From the NCBI RefSeq assembly GCF_003602275.1, contig NZ_QZVT01000004.1, forward strand, positions 364,463 to 428,462: a stretch of DNA of 64,000 bases, in the 5' to 3' direction. The translations under genes and the position numbers were made by a program. The notes beneath the pieces are model-generated. The model had not been told where the DNA came from, made no database searches, and worked only from the letters and a program-made list of their open reading frames with translations. The DNA is from Arthrobacter cheniae (GTDB lineage Bacteria > Actinomycetota > Actinomycetes > Actinomycetales > Micrococcaceae). Below are positions 8,674-18,395 of this stretch, in pieces (within the stretch, counting starts at the first letter, position 1; every line of letters begins with the position of its first letter).

Positions 8674-9954
8674 TCACAGTACCGGAAGCGTTTCCAGTCC
8701 GTTAATATACGGACGCAGAGCAACGGGGACGGTGACCGAGCCGTCGGCGTTCTGGTGATGCTCGAGGATTGCCACGATCCAGCGCGTCGTCGCGAGCGTG
8801 CCGTTCAGGGTGGCGACGGCGCGCGTGCCCTTCTGTCCCTCGCCCTCCTGGCGTTCGCGGATGTTCAGCCGACGGGCCTGGAAGGTGGTGCAGTTGGACG
8901 TCGAGGTCAGCTCCCGGTAATCGGCCTGGGTGGGAACCCACGCCTCGCAGTCGAACTTGCGTGCGGCGGACATACCGAGGTCTCCCGCGGCGGTGTCGAT
9001 GACGCGGTAGGGCAGCTCGACCTTCGCAAGCATCTCCTCCTCCCAGGCGAGGAGGCGCTCGTGCTCTGCGGCGGCGTCCTCGACGGAGGTGTAGGTGAAC
9101 ATCTCCACCTTGTTGAACTGATGCACGCGCATGATGCCGCGGGTGTCCTTGCCGTGAGAACCGGCCTCGCGCCGGTAGCAGGAGGACCAGCCGGCGTAGC
9201 GCACGGGTCCGGCGGTCAGGTCGATGATCTCGTCCGAGTGGTATCCGGCGAGCGCCACCTCGGAGGTTCCGACGAGGTAGAGGTTGTCCTCCTCGAGGCG
9301 GTAGATCTCGGCGTCGTGGGCTATGTCGAAGCCGGTGCCCTGCATGGTTTCCGGGCGGACGAGCGTGGGCGTGATCATGGGCGTGAAGCCCGCCTTTATC
9401 GCCTGGTCGAGGGCCATCTGCAGCAGGGCGATCTCGAGCCTTGCACCGACACCCTTGAGGAAGTAGAAGCGTGAGCCGGAGACCTTGGCGCCCCGCTCCA
9501 TGTCGATCGCCCCGATCAGTTCACCGATCTCGAGGTGGTCCCGGGGTTCGAAGCCGTCCGCGGCGAAGTCCCGGGGGGTTCCTACCTTCCGGAGGACCAC
9601 GTAGTCGTCCTCCCCGCCCTCGGGTACACCCTCCTGCACGAGGTTCGGCAGCTTGCGCAGGAGGACCTCCTGCTCGGCCTTGGCTTCCTCAGCGGTGGCG
9701 GCCGCCGCCTTCACGGACGCCGCCAGCTCCTTGACCTCTGCCAGGAGCGCCTGCTTCTCCTCGCCCTTGGCCTGGGCGACCCGCTTGCCGAACGCGTTCT
9801 GCTCCGCTCGGAGCGTCTCGTACCGGGTGACGGACTCCCGCCGCGTCGCGTCCGCCGAGAGGATGGCATCGACGAGGGATTCATCCGCCCTGCGGGCGCG
9901 CTGTGATGCTCGGAACTGCTCTGGATTCAGGCGGAGGTCGTTGACGTCAATCAC
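8674..9954 (-). CDS. serS: seryl-tRNA synthetase
   Basis: Charges tRNA(Ser) with serine, class II synthetase. 426 residues, normal for the family. An N-terminal coiled-coil arm (about residues 30-100) binds the long variable arm of tRNA(Ser). Class II motif 2 is visible at [18 protein letters not shown], and a motif 3 region at the C-terminus. The frame extends upstream to 10146, but homology begins at [14 protein letters not shown], which marks GTG 9954 as the start. A TAGTCT -10-like hexamer lies 7 nt upstream of it and no Shine-Dalgarno is present, so a leaderless transcript is likely. Divergent from the lipid kinase. Confidence 0.97.
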   Translation of the reverse strand: MIDVNDLRLNPEQFRASQRARRADESLVDAILSADATRRESVTRYETLRAEQNAFGKRVAQAKGEEKQALLAEVKELAASVKAAAATAEEAKAEQEVLLRKLPNLVQEGVPEGGEDDYVVLRKVGTPRDFAADGFEPRDHLEIGELIGAIDMERGAKVSGSRFYFLKGVGARLEIALLQMALDQAIKAGFTPMITPTLVRPETMQGTGFDIAHDAEIYRLEEDNLYLVGTSEVALAGYHSDEIIDLTAGPVRYAGWSSCYRREAGSHGKDTRGIMRVHQFNKVEMFTYTSVEDAAAEHERLLAWEEEMLAKVELPYRVIDTAAGDLGMSAARKFDCEAWVPTQADYRELTSTSNCTTFQARRLNIRERQEGEGQKGTRAVATLNGTLATTRWIVAILEHHQNADGSVTVPVALRPYINGLETLPVL

Positions 9955-10046
9955 ACGGTCAAGACTACCCAACGCCCTGCACGGCCACGGCGCAGGGGAA
10001 GCGTCGGGGAGGTGCGGGGGGTGGCGCGCCGCTATTGTGGGTGACC

Positions 10047-11180
10047 ATGCGCCGCAAACTACTCGCTGGAACCGCCGCGGCCTCCGCCGCTGTCGCGTCC
10101 CTCCAGAGCTACTGGTCGGTCCGGCGGTTGCAGCAGACCCGTACACCGACGGCTTCCGTCCACGAACCGATGCCGGTTGCCGGAGGGCATCAGCGCGTCG
10201 CCCTCGTGCTCAACCCCTCGAAGCTGCAGGCCGATATCACCCGCGCACTCGTGGAGCAGGCCTGCTCCGATGCCGGCTGGGAGCCGCCCCTCGTCCTCGA
10301 GACCACCATCGGGGACCCGGGCACCGGCCAGGCGGAGCGAGCCCTGGACGCAGGCGTCGACGTCGTCATCGCCGCCGGGGGCGACGGCACGGTCCGCGCC
10401 GTGGCACAGGCCCTCGCGCACCGGCCGGCGGCCCTCGGGCTCCTGCCGCTCGGCACCGGGAACCTTCTGGTGAGGAACCTGGGCCTGCCCTACAACGACA
10501 TCGCCGGGTGCCTCCGCCTCGCCCTGCACGGGTACGAGCGACGCATCGACATGGCGCGCATCACCCTCCGCAACGACAGCACCCACACCAGTTCGGAGCA
10601 GCCGTTCCTCGTCATGGGAGGGGTCGGCTTCGATGCGAGCGTGGTGGCCGATGCCAAGCAGGACCTGAAGGACAAGTTCGGGTGGCTCGCCTACAGCGAG
10701 GCGGGCGTGCGCCACCTGCCGGGCCGACGACGACGCATCTCCATCAGCCTGGACGGCCAGCCGCCGCAGAGCCGGAAGGTCCGCAGCCTGCTGGTGGCGA
10801 ATTGCGGGAAGCTGCCGGCGGGCGTCGATTTCGTGCCGAACGCAATGATCGACGACGGCTACCTCGACGTGGTGGTGCTCAGCCCCCGGAGCCTGGTCGG
10901 CTGGACCTGGATGGCGGCGAAGATCCTGCTCCGGCACAGCGGCGTGATCCCGGTCATCAGCTACTACCGGGCTCGGGAGGTCACCGTCTGGTCCGGCGAC
11001 CCGATCGACACCCAACTCGACGGCGACGCTTCCGGCTCGACGACGTCGTTGACGGCCCGGGTGGACCCGGGCGCACTGATGGTCCGGGTGCCGGCGTCGG
11101 CTCCCGGACCATCGGGGTCCACCTCGGACCTGCCGTCGGACCTCCAGAGAAGGTGGCAGCGGCTCCTGCGCCGCTCCTAG
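10047..11180 (+). CDS. diacylglycerol/lipid kinase, LCB5/YegS family
   Basis: Predicted ATP-dependent lipid kinase, 377 residues. After a short hydrophobic or basic N-terminus ([15 protein letters not shown]) comes the catalytic domain: VALVLNPSK, then the glycine-rich GGDGT nucleotide-binding motif near residue 115, and PLGTGN about 20 residues on. The C-terminal domain (VGFDASVV..., [16 protein letters not shown]) is the usual YegS beta-sandwich. ATG 10047 is preferred. TATTGT (10033-10038) lies just upstream, which suggests a leaderless or very short leader. The substrate (diacylglycerol or another lipid) cannot be told from sequence. It overlaps the convergent 115-aa gene by 4 bp. Confidence 0.88.
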   Translation: MRRKLLAGTAAASAAVASLQSYWSVRRLQQTRTPTASVHEPMPVAGGHQRVALVLNPSKLQADITRALVEQACSDAGWEPPLVLETTIGDPGTGQAERALDAGVDVVIAAGGDGTVRAVAQALAHRPAALGLLPLGTGNLLVRNLGLPYNDIAGCLRLALHGYERRIDMARITLRNDSTHTSSEQPFLVMGGVGFDASVVADAKQDLKDKFGWLAYSEAGVRHLPGRRRRISISLDGQPPQSRKVRSLLVANCGKLPAGVDFVPNAMIDDGYLDVVVLSPRSLVGWTWMAAKILLRHSGVIPVISYYRAREVTVWSGDPIDTQLDGDASGSTTSLTARVDPGALMVRVPASAPGPSGSTSDLPSDLQRRWQRLLRRS

Positions 11181-11524
11181 CGGTCGCGGTCCGTGTACTC
11201 GCCCTCGCCCTCGGGATCGTCGACGAGGGGCCTGTCCTTGTCGGTGTATTCGCCCTCCTTCACGGGATCCTGCGCGGAGGTGTAGCCGCCCGATCCTTCG
11301 GCGGGTTCGGAGCTGGTGTAGTGACCCTCCTGCTCGGAAGCCGCGACGGCCTCCGAGGGGTCGCGGTCGGCGCGGTCGGCCTGCTCCTTGATGAGGGCCT
11401 GCTCCTCGGCGAAACGCAGGTCGTTGCCCTGGTCCCCGATGTCGCCGTGCCAGTTCGGATCCGACGTCGAGCCGTCACCCTTGTTGGGGTTGACGATGTG
11501 TCCTCCATGAGCGTTCTCGGTCAT
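11177..11524 (-). CDS. small acidic repeat protein, function unknown
   Basis: 115 residues, highly hydrophilic and acidic, probably disordered, with no recognised domain. The C-terminal half holds four G-x-Y-T units (residues 67-70, 79-82, 91-94 and 108-111), the first three spaced exactly 12 residues apart and followed by acidic or basic residues (TSSE, TSAQD, TDKDR, TDRDR). An AAAGG-like ribosome site lies in a leader that is near-identical to that of the 55-aa gene at 18563 (AGGCAGCATCATGA). The pattern suggests a stress-induced, structure-poor protein, but this is inference. Confidence 0.72.
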   Translation of the reverse strand: MTENAHGGHIVNPNKGDGSTSDPNWHGDIGDQGNDLRFAEEQALIKEQADRADRDPSEAVAASEQEGHYTSSEPAEGSGGYTSAQDPVKEGEYTDKDRPLVDDPEGEGEYTDRDR

Positions 11525-11590
11525 GATGCTGCCTTTCGTCGAAGGATGCGCTCCTCGTTGGGCGCCCGTTGCCAGCGTACTGACGATCGG
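11525..11590 (-). promoter_or_regulatory. conserved upstream element and leader shared with the 55-aa gene
   Basis: On the minus strand CCCGATCGTCAGTACGCTG occurs with TCAGTA at 11583-11578, 53 nt before the ATG, followed by the leader AGGCAGCATCATGA at the start codon. The 55-aa gene ending at 18563 has the matching CCCGATGATCAGTAAGCTG, 52 nt before its ATG, and the same 14-base leader. Confidence 0.5.
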
Positions 11591-11633
11591 GATGGTTTGG
11601 ATATGCGGAAGTGCTGCGGCCGGCCGATTCCGG

Positions 11634-12608
11634 TCAGTCGCGCAGCAGTTCCTGGACAGCCTTCTCGGAGGCCGAGTAGGTGGTGATGGGGATGACCTCG
11701 CCGCTCATGAACCTGTCGACGAGCCGGGGGTCGACGTACGAGCTGCGGGCGACGGTCGGGGTGTTGCCGAGGTGGTCCGCGACAGCTTTCATGGTGGCGC
11801 TGACGGCCTTCTGGCGCGCGGTGCGGCTCGTCGCCTTGAGGTCCTCCTTGGCCAGTGCCATGGCGGCGACAACGGTGGCCTGCCAGGTCCTGAAGTCCTT
11901 CGCGGTGAACGGACCGCCCGTGACCTGCCGGAGGAACTCGTTGAGCTGCGAGCCGTCGACGTGGTGCCAGATCCGGTCGTCGGTCTGATAGGCGAGGACG
12001 GTGTCAGCGTCCTGACGCTCCATCATGGGGCGCAGGGCGGCGGCGAGGTCCGCGTCCTCGAGGCGGGTGTCCCATTGCTGGCCGCTCTTGCCGGGGAAGT
12101 CGAAGATGACGAGGTCACCCTCGATGGTGCAGTGCTCCACGAGCAGAGTGGTGACTCCGAAGGAGCCGTTCGCCTCGGCGTACTGCGTGGAGCCGATCCG
12201 GAGGGCGCCGGCATCCACGATCCGGAGCGCGGCGGCGAAGGCGCGCTCGCGTGAGACTCCGTCGCTGCGCAGGTGCTGGGTGATGACGCGGCGGGCACTC
12301 GGAAGCTTGGCCCCGAAGTCGAGGGCGCGGTCGAACTTCTCGCGGTCCTTCTGCTCGCGCCAGGCCGGGTGGTACATGTACTGGCGCCGGCCGGCGTCGT
12401 CCGTGCCGATGGCCTGGACATGGCCATTGGGGTACGGCGCGATCCACACGTCCTTCCAGGCGGGTGGGATCACGAGGTCCCTGATGCGCTCGATCTCGTC
12501 GCGATCCTGCAGCAGCTCGCCATTCGGCGCACGGTAGCTGAAGCCCTTGCCATGGCGTCGGCGGGAGATACCGGGCCTGCGCGTGTTGCTGCGGCGCAAT
12601 CGAGCCAT
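11634..12608 (-). CDS. DNA topoisomerase IB (poxvirus/eukaryote-like)
   Basis: Relaxes supercoils by transient 3'-phosphotyrosyl single-strand cleavage. 324 residues, the length of bacterial TopIB. Candidate active-site residues can be placed: R137 in ALRIGS, K174 in GKSG, R240 in TAKDFRTW, and the nucleophile Y291 in VARSSYVDPRL. The N-terminal basic stretch (RLRRSNTRRPGISRRRHGKG) precedes the DNA-binding domain. It stands alone, convergent to none of the pathway genes and 79 bp downstream of the end of pheA. Bacterial TopIB is accessory and common in soil actinobacteria. Confidence 0.95.
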   Translation of the reverse strand: MARLRRSNTRRPGISRRRHGKGFSYRAPNGELLQDRDEIERIRDLVIPPAWKDVWIAPYPNGHVQAIGTDDAGRRQYMYHPAWREQKDREKFDRALDFGAKLPSARRVITQHLRSDGVSRERAFAAALRIVDAGALRIGSTQYAEANGSFGVTTLLVEHCTIEGDLVIFDFPGKSGQQWDTRLEDADLAAALRPMMERQDADTVLAYQTDDRIWHHVDGSQLNEFLRQVTGGPFTAKDFRTWQATVVAAMALAKEDLKATSRTARQKAVSATMKAVADHLGNTPTVARSSYVDPRLVDRFMSGEVIPITTYSASEKAVQELLRD

Positions 12609-12687
12609 CGTAGAACCAGCCTTCGAGTGGGAGGAGGACCTTCGATAGTAAGCCTACTGTGCTTCGGTACTCCCAGCACTGCGATAT

Positions 12688-13626
12688 CTAGCGGTTACCG
12701 AGGATCCCGCCGAGCCAGGCGTCCGCTGCGCCGAAGGCGTCGTCGGAGGTGTGTCGCTCGACCTCGGGCGAGCGGCGGTCCGCACGGGCATAGGAGCCGA
12801 GGAATCGGAGCCCCGGACTGATGCGGTGCAGCCCCTTGAGGGCATCCGCCACCCGGGCGTCCCCGACATGCCCGTCGGCGTCGACACTGAAGAAATAATC
12901 GCCGAGGAACTGGCCCGTGGGCCTCGACTCGATCCGACTGAGGTTCACGCCGCGTGCGGCGAACTGGTCGAGGATCTGCATCAGGGCGCCGGGATGGTCC
13001 TCGGGCAGGGGGATGACGAGCGTCGTCTTGTCCGCCCCGGTGCGCGGCGGAAGCACGTCCGGTCGCCCCACGAGCACGAAGCGGGTGACGGCATCGGTGA
13101 CGTCCCCGATGTCCATCGCCAGGACGGAAAGCTGCAGGCGCTCCGCCACTAGCGGCGAGCAGATGGCGGCGTCATAGCTGCCATCACCATCGGCAAGGCC
13201 GTAAGCGGCGGCGGCGGTCGATGACGCAGGAAAGTACTCAGCAGCCAGGACATGTGCGTCCACCCAGTTCCGGCATTGCGCCCAGGCATGGCCGTGCGTC
13301 GCGATGCGACGGACGGCGTCGAGCGCGGTGCCCTGCCGGGCGGCGAGCACGAAGGTGATCGGGACGAGCTCCTCGCGCAGGATCCGCAGGGGCTCACCGA
13401 CAGCTATCGCATCCAGGGTCGCGCTGACACCGCCTTCCACGGAATTCTCGATGGGCACCATGGCGGCATCGACGGCTCCCGACCGGACGGCGTCGAGCGC
13501 AGCCCCGACGGTCGACGCAGGGACGCGGCGGGCGGCCCCGGCGCCGGGCACCTGCAGCAGGGCGGCCTCGGTGAAGGTTCCCTCCGGCCCCAGGTAGGTG
13601 TAGGAGGACGTCTCGGACGGCGTCAC
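12688..13626 (-). CDS. pheA: prephenate dehydratase
   Basis: Converts prephenate to phenylpyruvate in phenylalanine biosynthesis. 312 residues. The periplasmic-binding-like catalytic domain shows the YLGPEGTF start, the ATHGHAWAQC segment and the TRF motif (VTRFVLVGRP). The C-terminal ACT domain (TTLVIPLPEDHPGALMQIL...) carries ESRP, which binds phenylalanine for feedback inhibition. The GTG start at 13626 overlaps the rhodanese stop by 4 bp, so the two are translationally coupled. There is no chorismate mutase domain, as in other actinobacterial monofunctional enzymes. Confidence 0.96.
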   Translation of the reverse strand: MTPSETSSYTYLGPEGTFTEAALLQVPGAGAARRVPASTVGAALDAVRSGAVDAAMVPIENSVEGGVSATLDAIAVGEPLRILREELVPITFVLAARQGTALDAVRRIATHGHAWAQCRNWVDAHVLAAEYFPASSTAAAAYGLADGDGSYDAAICSPLVAERLQLSVLAMDIGDVTDAVTRFVLVGRPDVLPPRTGADKTTLVIPLPEDHPGALMQILDQFAARGVNLSRIESRPTGQFLGDYFFSVDADGHVGDARVADALKGLHRISPGLRFLGSYARADRRSPEVERHTSDDAFGAADAWLGGILGNR

Positions 13627-13949
13627 AGGACGGTTGGCTCACTGCCCGTCTCGGACACCATCGGCTTGCCCGCCTCGAGCCAGGCGCCCATCCCGCCTGT
13701 CACGTTGATCGCGGTGTAGCCGTTGCCCTCGAGCCATTCGGCCGCACGCTGGGATCGGCCACCGCTGCGGCAGATGACATGGAGGTCCTCGTCGGGATCG
13801 AGCTCGCCGAATCGTGCGGGGAGCTGGTCGAGCGGGATGTGCACGGCGCCGTCGACATGGCCGGCCTCCCACTCGTAGTCCTCGCGCACATCGAGGATGC
13901 GCGCGTCGTCGGGCACTGCCGTCACCGGTACGTCGTGGAGTTCGCTCAT
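13623..13949 (-). CDS. single-domain rhodanese-like sulfurtransferase
   Basis: 108 residues forming one rhodanese domain, cytoplasmic. The catalytic loop is CRSGGRS with the persulfide-forming cysteine at residue 60, and the typical DVREDYEWEAGHVDGAVHIPL element is at residues 20-40. It could move sulfane sulfur from thiosulfate or persulfides to acceptors; the real partner is unknown. A good Shine-Dalgarno (AGGTAGGAG) precedes the ATG. It is upstream of and overlaps pheA by 4 bp, but no functional link to phenylalanine synthesis is evident. Confidence 0.92.
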   Translation of the reverse strand: MSELHDVPVTAVPDDARILDVREDYEWEAGHVDGAVHIPLDQLPARFGELDPDEDLHVICRSGGRSQRAAEWLEGNGYTAINVTGGMGAWLEAGKPMVSETGSEPTVL

Positions 13950-14115
13950 ACTCCTACCTTTTCACGCTCCGGCGCAGCACCGCTATTGCTACGGGCGGTC
14001 ACGGCCGGGCCCACCGCCGGCCGGCTCCTATAGTTGTGCTTGTCGATCGACCTGTCCCCGTCGACACCGGGGACCCTCGGGTTCCGTCACCGCCCCGCCT
14101 CCCACTGGAGCCCCC

Positions 14116-15507
14116 ATGAGCGAACTGCACGAACTCCCAGCCCTCACCCTCCGGGATGCGCTGGCGCGCGGGGACGTCAGTGCCCGTGAAGTCACGGACC
14201 ACTTCCTCCGTCGGATCGATGTCCTCAATCCGGATCTCGGCTCCTTCATCACCATCACGCACGACGACGCCCTCCGCGCGGCGGACCATGCCGACCGCCT
14301 GCACTCCTCCGGCGTCGCCCTCGGTCCGCTGCACGGTGTGCCCCTCGCCCACAAGGACCTCACCGACGTCGCGGGCGTGCGGACCACCCTCGGAACGGCC
14401 GCCCTCGATCACGCCGTCGCCGAGAAGGACGCCCCCCTGGCCTCGATCCTGCGACGATCCGGAGCCATCAGCCTCGGCAAGACCCAGGTCCCGGAGTTCG
14501 GGTTGAGCTGCTACAGCGAGAACAGCATCGCGCCCCCCGCCCGCAACCCGCTCGACCGGCGTCTCAGCCCGGCCGGCTCCTCGGGCGGCAGTGCCGCAGC
14601 GGTGGCCGCCAGGATGATCCCCTTCGCGCCGGGGACGGACGGCGGCGGCTCCATCCGCATCCCCGCTGCGGCAACAGGCCTGGTGGGCCTCAAGCCGAAC
14701 CGTGGCCGCGTGCCCTCGGGCTCGGGACAGGCGGACCTCGGGCAACTCGTCGTCGCCGGTCCGCTGGCCCACTCCGCCGCCGACGCCGGTCTGCTCCTCG
14801 ACGCCCTGGTGCAGGAGCCGAACTACCGCCCGACGAGCGCAGCATCACGCTATCCCGGCTCCTTCCTGGAAGCGGCCCTGCGTGCGGAGGGCCGCTTCCG
14901 GATCGGCGTCAGCACGGCCTCGCCCTTCTCGGGAGCCATGGACATCAGCCTGGACAGCGCTGCGACGGACGCCCTGCACTCCGGGATCCAGGTGCTGCAG
15001 CGGGCCGGGCACGACGTCGTCGACACCGACCTGACCTACGACCGCCGCTACCACGACGCCTTCCAGCTGGTCTGGACCGCCGGTCTCGCCACCGCGCCCA
15101 TCCCGGACGAGCGCGAGAGCAGGCTGACCGACATCACCCGGGTGCTGCGCCGCAGGGCGATGGGCAGGACTGCGGCGGAACTCGCGGGCGCCGTCGACGT
15201 CCTGCGGCAGTTCGAGCAGGACACGATCCAGCAGTATTCCCGCTACGACATGATCCTGACGCCGGCGGTGGCGATGACGCCCCGTCCCATCGGCTGGTAC
15301 ACCGACGCCGACGGCGACACCGACTACGCGCGGCAGTGCCGGTACTCGCCGTACACCTCGATGGTGAACGTCTGCGGGTTGCCGGCCGTGACCGTCCCCA
15401 CGCTGCGCCTGCCGGATGGCCTGTCGATGAGCGTGCAGCTCATCGGACGCCCCGGTGAGGAGGCGCAGCTCCTCGCGGTGACGGCACAGATCGAGGCGCT
15501 GGGATAG
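14116..15507 (+). CDS. amidase signature family hydrolase
   Basis: Cytoplasmic amidase of the Ser-cisSer-Lys type, 463 residues. The triad is visible as K80 (PLAHKDL), cis-Ser155 (SPAGSSGGSAAAV) and nucleophile S179 (DGGGSIRIPA). GatA shares this fold, but no gatB or gatC is nearby and the C-terminus differs, so a free amide or nylon-oligomer-like substrate is more likely. The frame is open back to 13897, but the ATG at 14116 has GGAG upstream and family-like sequence begins there. It is divergent from the rhodanese gene, and a 119-bp gap separates it from the next gene. Confidence 0.88.
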   Translation: MSELHELPALTLRDALARGDVSAREVTDHFLRRIDVLNPDLGSFITITHDDALRAADHADRLHSSGVALGPLHGVPLAHKDLTDVAGVRTTLGTAALDHAVAEKDAPLASILRRSGAISLGKTQVPEFGLSCYSENSIAPPARNPLDRRLSPAGSSGGSAAAVAARMIPFAPGTDGGGSIRIPAAATGLVGLKPNRGRVPSGSGQADLGQLVVAGPLAHSAADAGLLLDALVQEPNYRPTSAASRYPGSFLEAALRAEGRFRIGVSTASPFSGAMDISLDSAATDALHSGIQVLQRAGHDVVDTDLTYDRRYHDAFQLVWTAGLATAPIPDERESRLTDITRVLRRRAMGRTAAELAGAVDVLRQFEQDTIQQYSRYDMILTPAVAMTPRPIGWYTDADGDTDYARQCRYSPYTSMVNVCGLPAVTVPTLRLPDGLSMSVQLIGRPGEEAQLLAVTAQIEALG

Positions 15508-15626
15508 GACCGCGCCGCTTCCGGCCAGATCCTGTTGCGCGGCCGCCCCCGATCCCACAGACTTCTACTCACCGGTAACTTCTGTACCGGCGGGCCGGAA
15601 GTCATCGAAGGATCAAAGGAGATCGC

Positions 15627-17150
15627 GTGCCGAACCTCGCCAACAACCTCGTGGCCACCGCAACGAGGAGCCCCTCGGCGGTGGCCATCAAGCTCGACGA
15701 CGTCGAGGTCACCTTCGGCGCTCTCGAGGTGCTCAGCCAGAAGGTCGCGACCATCCTCGCGGAGCACGGCGTCCGGCAGGGGGACCGCGTCGCCCTGATC
15801 ATGCCGAATATTCCGCAAATGGCATTCGTCTATTACGGGGTCCTGCGCGCGGGCGCCGTCGTCGTCCCCCTCAACCCCCTGCTCAAGGGACGGGAGATCG
15901 CCTACCACCTCACGAACTCGGGGGCACGGCTCGTCTTCGCCTGGGAGGGGATCATCGCCGAGGCCGAGGCGGGAGCCGAGGCTTCCGGCTCGGACGTGGG
16001 CAGTGAGGTCGGCGTGATCACCGTGGACAGCGGCGCATTCATGCAGCGTGTGTCCGCCGCGGAGCCCACTCCGGGCGTCGTCGAACTCGACGGGGAGGAC
16101 ACCGCCGTCGTGCTGTACACCTCCGGCACCACCGGCAGGCCCAAGGGCGCCACGCTCTCGCACACGAACCTCGCCCGCAACACGGAGACGTCCCGCGACC
16201 TCATGGGGACCAAGGAGGGTGAGGTCCTGTTCGGCGGCCTGCCCTTCTTCCACATCTTCGGGCAGACCTGCGCCCTCAACGCCGCAGTCCTCACCGGGGC
16301 CACGGTGACGCTCCTGCCCCGCTTCGAGCCGGGCAAGGCTCTCGAGATCATCGCCCGGGATCACGTGACCATCTTCGAGGGCGTCCCCACGATGTACATC
16401 GCGATGCTGCGCCACCCGGGCGTGACGACCACGGATCTCTCCTCCGTCCGCGTCGCGGTCTCCGGCGGCTCCGCACTCCCCGTCGAGGTGCTGCACGAGT
16501 TCGAGCGCGTCTTCGAGGCGGACCTCCTGGAGGGTTACGGCCTGTCGGAGACCTCGCCGATCGTGAGCTTCAACCGGGTGGGGCAGCTCCGGAAGCCCGG
16601 TTCGATCGGCACCCCGATCGACGGCGTCGAGGTGCGCATGCTCGATCCCGAGGGCGTCGAGGTGGCCCAGGGCGAGGTGGGCGAGCTCGCCGTGCGCGGA
16701 CACTGCGTCATGAAGGGCTACTGGGAGAACCCGGAGGCCACTGCGGCAGCCATCCCGGACGGATGGTTCCGCACGGGCGATCTGGCCCGGATCGATGAGG
16801 ACGGGCTGCTGTTCATCGTGGACCGCAAGAAGGACGTCATCCTGCGCGGCGGCTACAACGTCTACCCGCGCGAGGTCGAGGAGGTCCTGTACGAGCACCC
16901 CGCTGTAGCTGAAGCCGCCGTCATCGGGGTGCCGGACGACCTCCACGGCGAGGAGATCGTGGCGGTCGTCGGGATCAAGGCCGAGCACGTGCCCGCCGAC
17001 GATGCCGCCCGAGATGCGCTCGCAACGGAGATCGTCGAGTTCGCCAAGGAGCGGATGGCCGCCTACAAGTACCCGCGCCGCGTGGTGCTCGTCGACGCGT
17101 TACCCAAGGGCCCCACAGGCAAGATCCTCAAGCGTGAGATCAAGGTCTAA
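15627..17150 (+). CDS. long-chain acyl-CoA synthetase / AMP-dependent ligase
   Basis: Activates a carboxylic acid to acyl-AMP and then acyl-CoA. 507 residues. The AMP-binding P-loop YTSGTTGRPKGA lies near residues 162-173, the motif YGLSETSP near 305, and the C-terminal subdomain carries GWFRTGDLARIDEDG and the catalytic-lysine tail (PKGPTGKILKREI). The domain architecture fits medium or long-chain fatty acids, but chain length is not readable from sequence. GTG start with AAAGGAG 4 nt before it. The stop overlaps the convergent glycerate kinase by 4 bp. Confidence 0.93.
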   Translation: MPNLANNLVATATRSPSAVAIKLDDVEVTFGALEVLSQKVATILAEHGVRQGDRVALIMPNIPQMAFVYYGVLRAGAVVVPLNPLLKGREIAYHLTNSGARLVFAWEGIIAEAEAGAEASGSDVGSEVGVITVDSGAFMQRVSAAEPTPGVVELDGEDTAVVLYTSGTTGRPKGATLSHTNLARNTETSRDLMGTKEGEVLFGGLPFFHIFGQTCALNAAVLTGATVTLLPRFEPGKALEIIARDHVTIFEGVPTMYIAMLRHPGVTTTDLSSVRVAVSGGSALPVEVLHEFERVFEADLLEGYGLSETSPIVSFNRVGQLRKPGSIGTPIDGVEVRMLDPEGVEVAQGEVGELAVRGHCVMKGYWENPEATAAAIPDGWFRTGDLARIDEDGLLFIVDRKKDVILRGGYNVYPREVEEVLYEHPAVAEAAVIGVPDDLHGEEIVAVVGIKAEHVPADDAARDALATEIVEFAKERMAAYKYPRRVVLVDALPKGPTGKILKREIKV

Positions 17151-18343
17151 CTCCGACGGACTGCGCTGAAGAGACCGTAGACATGCGCGGCGGCCTCCTC
17201 CATCAGCGCCCCGGCATCCCTGATCAGCAGGTCGAGCTCCATCGGTCCGGTCGCGATGGAGAAGGCCGCCGCGAGTCCTGCGTCCTGTACCTCGGCCGCA
17301 GTGAGCTGCACACGACCGGCGATTGCCACGACCGCGCAGGTGGCAGGGGCATTCTCTACGACGGCCTGCACCACCTTGCCGCCGAGGGACTGCGAGTCGA
17401 AGGAGCCTTCGCCCGTGAGGACGAGGTCGGCATCGGTGAGCGCACCGGCCAGTCCGACGGCGTCTGCGACCAGGGCCGAGCCGGGGACGATCTCCGCGTC
17501 GAGGAAGGCCACGAGCACGGCGGGCAGTCCGCCGGCGGCACCCGCGCCCGGCAGGTCCAGGACGGCGACACCCGTCAGCTCCTCGAGGATGCCGGCGAGG
17601 TGGGCGAGCCCGTGATCGAGGACGACGACGTCATCGGGCGTCGCGCCCTTCTGCGGGCCGAAGACCGCGGCGGCGCCCCGCGGGCCGCAGAGCGGATTGT
17701 CGACGTCGACCGCGACGCGCCAGCGTGCCTCCTGCGCCCGTGGGTGGAGGCCGGAGGTGTCGATCGAGGCGAGGGCCGCGAGGGAGCCGCCGCCGGGCGG
17801 AAGGGGATCGCCGTCGGCGTCGAGGAAGCGGGCGCCCAGGGCGGACAGGAGCCCCGTGCCGCCGTCGGTGGTCGCTGATCCACCGATGCAGAGCAGGATC
17901 TCCCCGGCCCCGTCGTCGAGGAGCCGACGGGCGATCTCCCCCACGCCGTAACTGGTGGCCGTGAGGGCGTCGAGGGGAAGGTCCGCCACCAGGGGTAGGC
18001 CGTTGGCTTCCGCCGCCTCGAGGACGCCTCGCGCGTCGGGGCCGTGCTCCGAAGGAGTCGTCGAGATGCCGTACCGCGCGGTGCGCGCCCGGCCGGCGGC
18101 GTCGTGGCACCGTGCGGTCCGCGGCTCCGCCCCCCAGGCTGCCAGCAGCGCATCGAGCGTCCCCTCCCCGCCGTCGGCCAGCGGCGCCAGGACGACGTCG
18201 GGCACGGGGTGGCCGAGACGGGCGGCGGCCGCGACCACCCCCCTCGACATGGCAAGGGCAGCCTCCGCTGCGGGAAGGCTGCCCTTGAGGGAATCGGGAG
18301 CGAGGACGATCTTGAGCGGGCGCTGATGCGCAGGCGTGGTCAC
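17147..18343 (-). CDS. glycerate kinase (GarK/GlxK type)
   Basis: Phosphorylates D-glycerate with ATP to 2- or 3-phosphoglycerate, linking glyoxylate or aldarate breakdown to glycolysis. 398 residues. Family markers are the N-terminal LAPDSLKGSL, the ADGGEGT loop and the central IGGSATTDGG motif, with VLTGEGSFDSQS towards the C-terminus. GTG start at 18343. A TAGGGT hexamer ends 6 nt before it and there is no Shine-Dalgarno, so the mRNA is likely leaderless. It is about 40 kb from the aldarate island, so a link there is possible but not supported by proximity. Confidence 0.94.
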   Translation of the reverse strand: MTTPAHQRPLKIVLAPDSLKGSLPAAEAALAMSRGVVAAAARLGHPVPDVVLAPLADGGEGTLDALLAAWGAEPRTARCHDAAGRARTARYGISTTPSEHGPDARGVLEAAEANGLPLVADLPLDALTATSYGVGEIARRLLDDGAGEILLCIGGSATTDGGTGLLSALGARFLDADGDPLPPGGGSLAALASIDTSGLHPRAQEARWRVAVDVDNPLCGPRGAAAVFGPQKGATPDDVVVLDHGLAHLAGILEELTGVAVLDLPGAGAAGGLPAVLVAFLDAEIVPGSALVADAVGLAGALTDADLVLTGEGSFDSQSLGGKVVQAVVENAPATCAVVAIAGRVQLTAAEVQDAGLAAAFSIATGPMELDLLIRDAGALMEEAAAHVYGLFSAVRRS

Positions 18344-18395
18344 CCGACCACCCTAGCCCCACGTCCAGCCCCGTTCGGGGCCGGAACGGAGGGTG

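Noticed and set aside
9955-10146. 64-residue N-terminal extension of serS
   Set aside because: SerRS homology starts at VIDVNDL and the -10 element sits inside the extension.
9653-11686. 677-aa plus-strand frame over serS, the lipid kinase and the small acidic gene
   Set aside because: It crosses three well-supported genes on both strands and its composition is that of a shadow.
14116-15507. GatA subunit of the glutamyl-tRNA amidotransferase
   Set aside because: No gatB or gatC neighbours; the amidase signature is shared by many non-Gat amidases.
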